A stretch of 64,000 nt of DNA. Origin: Phanerodontia chrysosporium (Eukaryota; Basidiomycota; Agaricomycetes; Polyporales; Phanerochaetaceae). Under the pieces are notes generated by a model. It worked only from the letters and a program-made list of their open reading frames with translations. It did no database searches and was not told the DNA's origin. Each line of letters starts with the position of its first letter. Positions within the stretch are counted from its first letter, which is position 1. Both the position numbers and the translations under genes were made by a program. The stretch lies in contig MJGA01000038.1 in NCBI GenBank assembly GCA_001910725.1, positions 62,001-126,000 of the forward strand, in the 5' to 3' direction. This document shows, in pieces, positions 58,142 through 64,000 of this stretch.

Positions 58142-59487
58142 ATGTCCTCTCCGAACGCGACCTCTTCAGCTCAAGAGCGTTACCTTGTGCTCGGCGGCTC
58201 CGGGTTTCTCGGGTCGTACATTGTCGATGCTCTCGTTGCGCGTGGCGAGCGACATGTCTTTGTCTACGACTTGAAGTCACCAGCATTCCAATATCAGAAC
58301 GCCTCCGCAACGTATTTGACTGGGGACTTGTGCGACTCCGCGAGATTGCTGGAAGCTCTGCAAGAGGTAACGGGATGTTGGCCATTGTACGTGGCGCGTG
58401 GTAACCGACTTTACAGGTGCAACCGACAGTCGTCTTCCACACAATTGCGCCTGTACACGGTTCCCCGGACGAGGTTCAATGCAAGGTGAATGTGGACGGG
58501 ACGAAAGCAGTTCTAGAGGCTTGCCGACACCCTTCCCTCGCTGGCAAAATCTCCAAGCTGGTATATACGTCCTCCACGGGTGTAGTATGGAAGGTTCGCG
58601 ACATGGCCGGTGTCACAGAGGATAGTGTGCAGCCGCCAGCTCAAGGCTACGACTCTTACCACCACACGAAAGCGATTGCGGAGCGCATGGTGTTAGAGGC
58701 CGACGGACGCAGCCTGCGCACGGTCGTTATACGCCCTTGCGGCATGACAGGGTACGCCACAATTCCTTGCGCTCTGTATTCAAGTGCTCACTTCAGTCCA
58801 GACCAAGAGACCAGCAGCTCATGCACCGTCTCGACACCGTGCTGAAGCAGGGCCAGCACAAGGTCCAGATCGGCGACAACAAGAACCTGGTGGATTGGGC
58901 GTACGCAGGAAACGTCGCCGACGCGCACCTGCTCGCCGCGGACCGCCTCCCGTCCCCGGGCTCTCCGGACGCCGCGACGACACCGCACCCGGTCGCGGGC
59001 CAGGTGTTCTTCATCACGAACGGCAGCCCCCTGCCGAACTGGGACTTCACGCGCATGGTGTGGCGCGCGCTCGGCGCCAGGCCGGAGGACCTCGACCCAA
59101 AGAACGTCACCAAGATTCCGCGCTGGCTTGCCCTGGCGCTCGCGCATGTCGCGGAGGCCGTGTGTAGGCTGCTCGGCACGTCGACAGAGTTCACGGTATT
59201 TGCCGTGCAGTACAGCACTGCGACGCAATGGTACAATATCGATAAGGTAAACATACAACTGGTATTTGCGTCGTCGGGTACGATGCTCATTTACCGACAG
59301 GCCCGGCGGGTTCTAGGATACGGTCCGAAAGTGTCTCTCCAGGAGGCCGTAGATCGCGCAGTCCAGGTGAGTAGGGCCCGACAGCGAGCGAAGATATTTC
59401 TTACAACTTGGATAGTGGTGGAAGGACCAAGGTGCCGCAGAATGGGCAGCGTCGCAGTATAGATCGAACCGAAAAAAGCGTGAATAA
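58142..59487 (+). CDS. ERG26: Sterol-4-alpha-carboxylate 3-dehydrogenase (Erg26 type)
   Basis: NAD(P)-dependent oxidative decarboxylase of C-4 sterol carboxylates in ergosterol synthesis, in the ER. Five exons in phase: 58142-58366, 58417-58751, 58802-59246, 59301-59366 and 59416-59487 (380 aa). The Rossmann motif is VLGGSGFLGSYIVDAL, with an acidic VYDLKS after beta-2. TVVFHTIAPVHG and VYTSSTGVV precede the catalytic YxxxK in DSYHHTKAIAERMV; then VVIRPCGMTGPRDQQ, LVDWAYAGNVADAHLLA and FFITNGSPLPNWDF follow, all typical of the 3-beta-HSD/Erg26 family. The tail ends NRKKRE. Other 3-beta-HSD-like decarboxylases share these motifs, so substrate assignment rests on overall resemblance. No frame errors. 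Confidence 0.9.
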
Positions 59488-59686
59488 ATCGGTATCCTCA
59501 GACATTCGAGATATTGTACAACTCATTCATCTGGCATATCTATACGAGTACAATTCAAGCGTTACAATCTGTCGTACATTGTGATTCTCTGCCTTGTAAA
59601 ATCATAGCCTGCGGTTCAAGCTGTGAATTACGAGCGTCAGCATTTATCTCGTGGGGAAAGGGAGCCGACACGGCATACATTACCAT

Positions 59687-60208
59687 TTATTCGGGACCGG
59701 TGTACGGAGGGTAGCAGATGAACGAGTTCAGACGGTCGTTGTAGTTCGTGTTGCCGTCCCCGAGGTCGTAGATGCCAGGGTACTGCACGTCGCTCAGGCC
59801 GTCGCCGGTGCACGAGTAGTCGCTGTTTTTGCACGCCGTCAGCCCGACAGGTCATGTGTCCTGCACATGAACGCTTACGTGTAGAGGTAGCAGATGTACC
59901 CGTTCGCGGGACCGACGGCCGAGACGTCGTTCTGGAGCTCGCCGGGGAAGACAGTGCACTGCTCGTTCCAGAACCCGACGTTCTCGCACAGGCCAGACCA
60001 GTTAGCGTCGGTGCACGCGTACAGGTAGTTGTCAAACTGCGTCTTGCGAGCCTGTGCAGAGCTAGGTCAGCAAACGACGAAGACACGGCAAGCTGAGACG
60101 ACGGGGGTTGCACACCTCGATGGCGGCCTCGGGAACGGGAGAGGCGGCACTGTTGCCAATGAAGGCGAGCACGGTGGCGAGAGTAGCAAAGCTGAGAGTG
60201 AGCTGCAT
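59687..60208 (-). CDS. Small secreted cysteine-rich protein, copy A
   Basis: Predicted secreted protein of unknown role. Exons 60208-60116, 60051-59879 and 59822-59687 (133 aa). Signal peptide MQLTLSFATLATVLAFIGNSAAS is followed by a PVPEA propeptide-like stretch. The mature part has six cysteines: YACTDANWSGLCENVGF, NEQCTVFPGELQ, GYICYLYT, DYSCTGDG and SFICYPP. The CTDxNxxGxC...C..L/FP pattern recalls the fungal beta/gamma-crystallin-like secreted proteins; this is inference. Almost identical to copy B in both exons and introns, in opposite orientation. Confidence 0.85.
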
Positions 60209-60290
60209 GCTGTGAACGGCAAGGAGGGCGAGGTTGTAGGTGCACTGAGAGAGGATTGGGTCCTGCTGGCCTAGAGACCCAGTTGACCAG

Positions 60291-60300
60291 CCTTTATACC
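60291..60300 (-). promoter_or_regulatory. TATA box of secreted-protein copy A
   Basis: GGTATAAAGG on the minus strand, about 85-90 bases upstream of the start codon, at the same spacing as in copies B and C. Confidence 0.7.
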
Positions 60301-62229
60301 ACCTCGACCAACGGCGCCGAAAGCTCGAGCGTCCTAGGAAGGACAGTTTGGGCATGCGCGTCCTCGGGATGCGTCGGCTCCGTGTGTCACGCGTCGCGCT
60401 CGCCAATGCGCGAGGACCGCACCTTGCGGCTTCGTCGGCCTGCGCTCAGGGACTTCGTGGCGTCCCGCGCAACCCCTGGGCGGCCATGGTCAGCGCTCCA
60501 TCAGACTGTCCCAGAAAGTCGAGCTTTGCTTGAGGGTTAGGCGGTCTCATTCGGAGTGGGCTAGTGAGCTGTACCATTCAGATGATGCAGAAAGTTGTGG
60601 TTCATTTATTGACTGGTAAAGCGCGTGCGGAGGTTAGCTTCTGGCCAATAGTACTGTCCAAGAAGCAACTTACTTGTAGTACGACATCTCAAAGGACCTC
60701 AAACTCTACGAGTGCAGACTCACCACTGCCCATCTCACATCTCCCGACGGGCGGTGCGCGCAGCAATCAGTCACGGACGTATGATGACCAGGACAGTGTC
60801 GCCACCTGTGTAATGCCGCAAAGCGAGCATGTGCATGAGCGTCCATTGGGGAAGGTCGTGCAGACGAATTGCCTTTGTGCACTCCCAATAGATTCGACGA
60901 GGTGTTTCAAAGTGACACCTCTCATGTGCTATTTTTGTCGAGTGTATTGTTAGTATGCCCGAGCACGATGGAAGAGGTCAAGGACTCGTCAGTGATTACG
61001 GCGTCAAAACCTTAGCTGGGATTTGAGTGGTGCACGGGGTCCTTATAGCACCTTCGGGTCCTGTAGACCCAAGACGTGATCGACAACGAACCCGAAGCTT
61101 GAAGTTGGTCTGTACCGACCCGCCACGATCCTACCGACTCTACATGTATATTCTAGTGTGCGAAAGCACGAGATTGAGGGTATAATATGCCAGATTGGCT
61201 ACTACTTGTGGGGCATACGACAGGCAGACCAAACCGTGAGTGACCGCCTCCGGGAACGAACGAGCTTACACTCTGGATATCCAGGATCAACTTCGCTGTG
61301 ACCTCGCGGACGATCATCTGCAGGTACGCGTAAGCCTCCTGCTATTGAGTGCATAGCGGCTTGCTGACTCTCATGCGATCCCTGTTTCAGGTGGAGGGCG
61401 ATGTAGATGGACGCCTAGTAGTACCCGCAGAAGGCTGAACGAGTCACATACTAGGGTTCTGAGGTGCTGAACAAACTTCCCGAGCCACGGTGATCAAAGC
61501 TACTCACCGTATAGTGCTGTTCACAAGATGAGATGTCCCCAGTGGCCGAGGCGCAGCGGACATTCGTTCAAATCTATTCAGTACGCTCCTGTTTGCAGTC
61601 CTTATAGGGCGTCTAGCTGAGAATTATTGCTACACAAAGTCCTTTACGTGAAGAACGTTTGCGCTCACGAAAGTAGTGAACATCTGACCTTCAAAGCCTG
61701 TGGTAGCTGACGCAGCTCTCCGGCTCCGCTCTCATATTCTTGACGCGCGCGCGGAGATACTCAACCTTGGGCGTTCGGTGACATCTTACTATCATGTTGG
61801 GTCATGCGTCTACCGCGAACGCTCTGACTTAGAGGAGCAGTGGGCCTTCCCAAGGGAGTATCACTATGGACGTACGCGGTGGGCTCTCAGCTACCTCAAG
61901 CTAAGCTACAACGGCGATGGGTGCCTCACGGCGTCGTACTTCGCGAGTGCCGTCTTGTTGACCATGTTCACAGCGTCAACGCGCGGCGCACAGCGCAGAT
62001 CACATGGAGCTGCCAGGCACAGTGTGTTCCTTTAGGCAGGTCCGATCATTGGAGACCATGCCGCCCATCAGGTGGGCGGGACGCCACGAAGACCCTCGGC
62101 GCCGCGTCGAGACGCGCCAGACGAAGTGTGCATCGGTCCCGAATGTTTGCCTACGGAACGCCTCCGGGCGGCGATGGAATACGCGGCACCTCTGCTCGTT
62201 GTGCATGAGCGTCGTCTCCTCCAGCCATG
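60301..62229. other. Spacer between inverted gene copies A and B, 1.9 kb
   Basis: No convincing gene. A plus-strand frame of 130 codons at 60564-60953 has no domain. Around 61266-61437 there is an intron-like pair (CAG then GTACGCG...GCTGACTC...TTTCAG) that would join two short coding-like pieces ending at TGA 61437; this may be the tail of a decayed gene. Confidence 0.35.
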
Positions 62230-62237
62230 GTATAAAA
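62230..62237 (+). promoter_or_regulatory. TATA box of secreted-protein copy B
   Basis: TATAAAAG 85-92 bases upstream of the start codon; the downstream leader is shared with copy A. Confidence 0.75.
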
Positions 62238-62321
62238 GCCGGTCAACTGGGTCTCTAGGCCAGCAGGATCCAATCCTCTCTCAGTGCACCTACAACCTCG
62301 CCCCTCCTTGCCGTTCACAGC

Positions 62322-62845
62322 ATGCAGCTTACTCTCAGATTCGCTGCTCTCGCCACCGTGCTCGCCTTCATCGGCAACAGCGCCGCCTCTCCCGTTCCCG
62401 AAGCCGCCATCGAGGTGTGCAACCCCATGTCGCGTCAGGCTCGCCGTGTCTCCGTCGTTTGCTGACTCAGGCTCTACACAGGCTCGCAAGGCGCAGTTCG
62501 ACAACTACCTGTACGCGTGCACCGACGCGAACTGGTCTGGCCTGTGCGAGAACGTCGGGTTCTGGAACGAGCAGTGCACCGTCTTCCCCGGCGAGCTCCA
62601 GAACGACGTCTCGGCCGTCGGTCCCGCGAACGGGTACATCTGCTACCTCTACACGTAAGCGTTCAGTGCAGGACACATGACCTGTCGGGCTGACGGCGTG
62701 CACAACCAGCGACTACTCGTGCACCGGCGACGGCCTGAGCGATGTGCAGTACCCTGGCATCTACGACCTCGGGGACGGCAACACGAACTACAACGACCGC
62801 CTCAACTCGTTCATCTGCTATCCGCCTTACACCGGCCCCGAATAG
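62322..62845 (+). CDS. Small secreted cysteine-rich protein, copy B
   Basis: Exons 62322-62414, 62482-62654 and 62710-62845 (133 aa), the same structure and lengths as copy A. It differs from copy A by very few residues, mainly in the signal peptide (RFAALA for SFATLA) and ARKAQ for ARKTQ. The six cysteines and the ending YPPYTGPE are conserved. Promoter, leader and introns also match copy A, so the duplication covered the whole transcription unit. Secretion is predicted from the signal peptide; the function is unknown. Confidence 0.85.
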
Positions 62846-63256
62846 ATGCATCAGGTATGCCTTTCTGGGTCTCACTCGGTTGTGAGTTGCTAACCTATTC
62901 GTCATTGTCACTCAGCCCATGTCGAGTATAATGTTATGCTCGAGGGAATAGCACAGATAAATGTCCTGGACTGGTCTCATGTACTTGTAATAAATGAAAA
63001 GCGGATTCAAGTTGTCATGCTCGAATGCTATCAGTCTCTGAAAGGCGTGGCATCGGTTTGCATCACACGACAAAGAACATGAGCGCTGTGCAATTTCAAA
63101 CGCAGTCCACCTATCCCTCCTTCAGCTATGACTAGGACGTACGAATTTAACATATGACTCAATATTAGACCACCTGAGCCTCTCGGTACGCTCTATACCG
63201 CAACCCAGATAGGTGAGCTTCTGTCGTGCTATTCGAAATGAACTCCTCAACATACC
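62846..63256. other. Gap between secreted-protein copies B and C
   Basis: 3' flanks of two convergent genes. AT-rich, nothing recognised. Confidence 0.5.
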
Positions 63257-63771
63257 TTACTCGGAGCCTGAGCCCGGCAGGGCAAAACAGCTGAACGAGT
63301 TTAGGCGGTCGTTGTAGTTCGTATTACCGTCGCCAAGGTCGTCGATACCGGGATAGAGGAAGTCGAGGCCATCGTCATTGCACTCATAATTACTAAAAAG
63401 TACGTGAGTGAACCATAGAGCTACGTCGCAATTGACGACATCCGAACTTACACATAGGCATTGCAGCCCCAGCCCTTCGGCGGACAGATGCTTGAGATGG
63501 AGTTTTGGAACTCGTCGGGAAACACGACGCATGCCCCGTTGTCGAACCAAATGTTGTCGCAGTTCCCAGACCAGTTCGCATCTGTGCAGACGTACAGGTT
63601 TCCCCAAGGGTCGCGAGCCTGAAACTCGTGTCTGAGCTTCCTACATAAGGAGAAGGACGTATGGGAACATACCTCGAGCGCGACATCGGGCATGGGAGTG
63701 GCAGCGCTCTTGCCTGTCAGAGAGAAGAGGAGAGTGGCGAGGAAACAGGCGACGGTGAGTGCTGGGTGCAT
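63257..63771 (-). CDS. Small secreted cysteine-rich protein, copy C (divergent)
   Basis: Exons 63771-63673, 63618-63452 and 63392-63257 (133 aa), with the same intron positions as copies A and B. The signal peptide MHPALTVACFLATLLFSLTG is followed by PMPDVALE. The mature region keeps CTDANWSGNCDN, CVVFPDEFQ, GWGCNAY, YECNDDGL, the DLGDGNTNYNDRLNSF block and a final SCFALPG. Identity to A and B is roughly half, mostly around these blocks, so this is an older duplicate. The first cysteine block reads YVCTDANWSG instead of YACTDANWSG. Confidence 0.85.
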
Positions 63772-63848
63772 CGGAGCAGGGGTGCGATTACGAGATGAAA
63801 TCCTGCAAAGTCGAGGAGCTGGATGTTTGACCGCTCAGCTAGGTCAGG

Positions 63849-63856
63849 CTTTATAC
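63849..63856 (-). promoter_or_regulatory. TATA box of secreted-protein copy C
   Basis: TATAAAGC on the minus strand, about 80 bases upstream of the start, matching the spacing in copies A and B. Confidence 0.65.
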
Positions 63857-64000
63857 CCTGGAGGAGAGGATTACGCCGGAGCTTTGGGAGTGGGCGATCT
63901 CTCTCGATGATCTATATCATGGTCTGGCTTGGCGTCGAGAGCAAGGTGCTATGCGCACCGCATGCGTATGAGTCTGTTGTTTGCGTCTTGCTGGATCAGT
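63857..64000. other. Window end, upstream of copy C
   Basis: No feature recognised. Confidence 0.4.

Noticed and set aside
60564..60953. 130-codon plus-strand frame between the secreted-protein copies
   Set aside because: No signal peptide, domain or codon bias; most likely chance.
61556..61600. tRNA-like words TGGCCGAG and GTTCAAATC
   Set aside because: Spacing is too short for a tRNA and no acceptor stem or anticodon arm can be drawn.

Overview
The window is nuclear DNA of a filamentous basidiomycete, most likely an Agaricomycete (polypore-like; the order is inference). It has GC-rich exons, many phase-checked introns of about 45-60 nt with CTAAC/CTGAC branch points, an F-box protein of the agaricomycete type, a myosin-motor chitin synthase, a Chs5 exomer scaffold, and a fungal Dam1. 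Gene models below were built by splicing by eye and checking phase across each junction.

Layout: 1-1243 protein disulfide isomerase (minus, cut by the window edge). 2652-3666 Rrp7 (minus). 5936-7305 stomatin-like SPFH protein (plus). 7825-8060 relic of the F-box gene at 8274-9949 (minus). 10363-11069 unrecognised gene and 11342-12336 Dam1 (both minus). 12511-13544 non-autonomous DNA transposon with long inverted repeats. 13684-17271 proline-rich polytopic membrane protein (minus). 18242-21223 COPI beta'-subunit (plus). 21912-24287, 24755-27048 (minus) and 30225-32473 (plus) are three paralogous PPR-type proteins, interrupted by a MAPEG protein at 28122-28783. 32600-34486 polytopic glycosyltransferase-like protein (minus). 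35558-36868 Nudix hydrolase (plus). 37000-38479 CDK8 kinase (minus). 39792-46339 motor-domain chitin synthase (plus). 46716-47981 single-span Ser/Pro-rich protein (plus). 48620-49910 aldo-keto reductase (plus), tail to tail with 50015-55002, a poly-amino-acid-synthetase-like NRPS (minus). 55966-57586 Chs5 (plus). 58142-59487 Erg26-type sterol dehydrogenase (plus). 59687-60208, 62322-62845 and 63257-63771 are three copies of a small secreted six-cysteine protein.

Working together: several genes belong to the secretory and cell-wall route (PDI folding, COPI retrieval, Chs5 exomer export, chitin synthase, sterol synthesis). The NRPS-like enzyme is the standout. It carries adenylation and carrier domains followed by alternating membrane segments and three left-handed beta-helix domains, the architecture of epsilon-poly-L-lysine synthetase, and has a reductase next to it.

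Quality warning: at least 16 apparent one-base losses break otherwise well-conserved frames (Rrp7, F-box, two PPR genes, chitin synthase x6, reductase, NRPS x3, Chs5 x2). Every one is a missing base, mostly in G/C/A runs, and the exon phases downstream stay consistent. This looks like under-called homopolymers in the assembly rather than gene decay.
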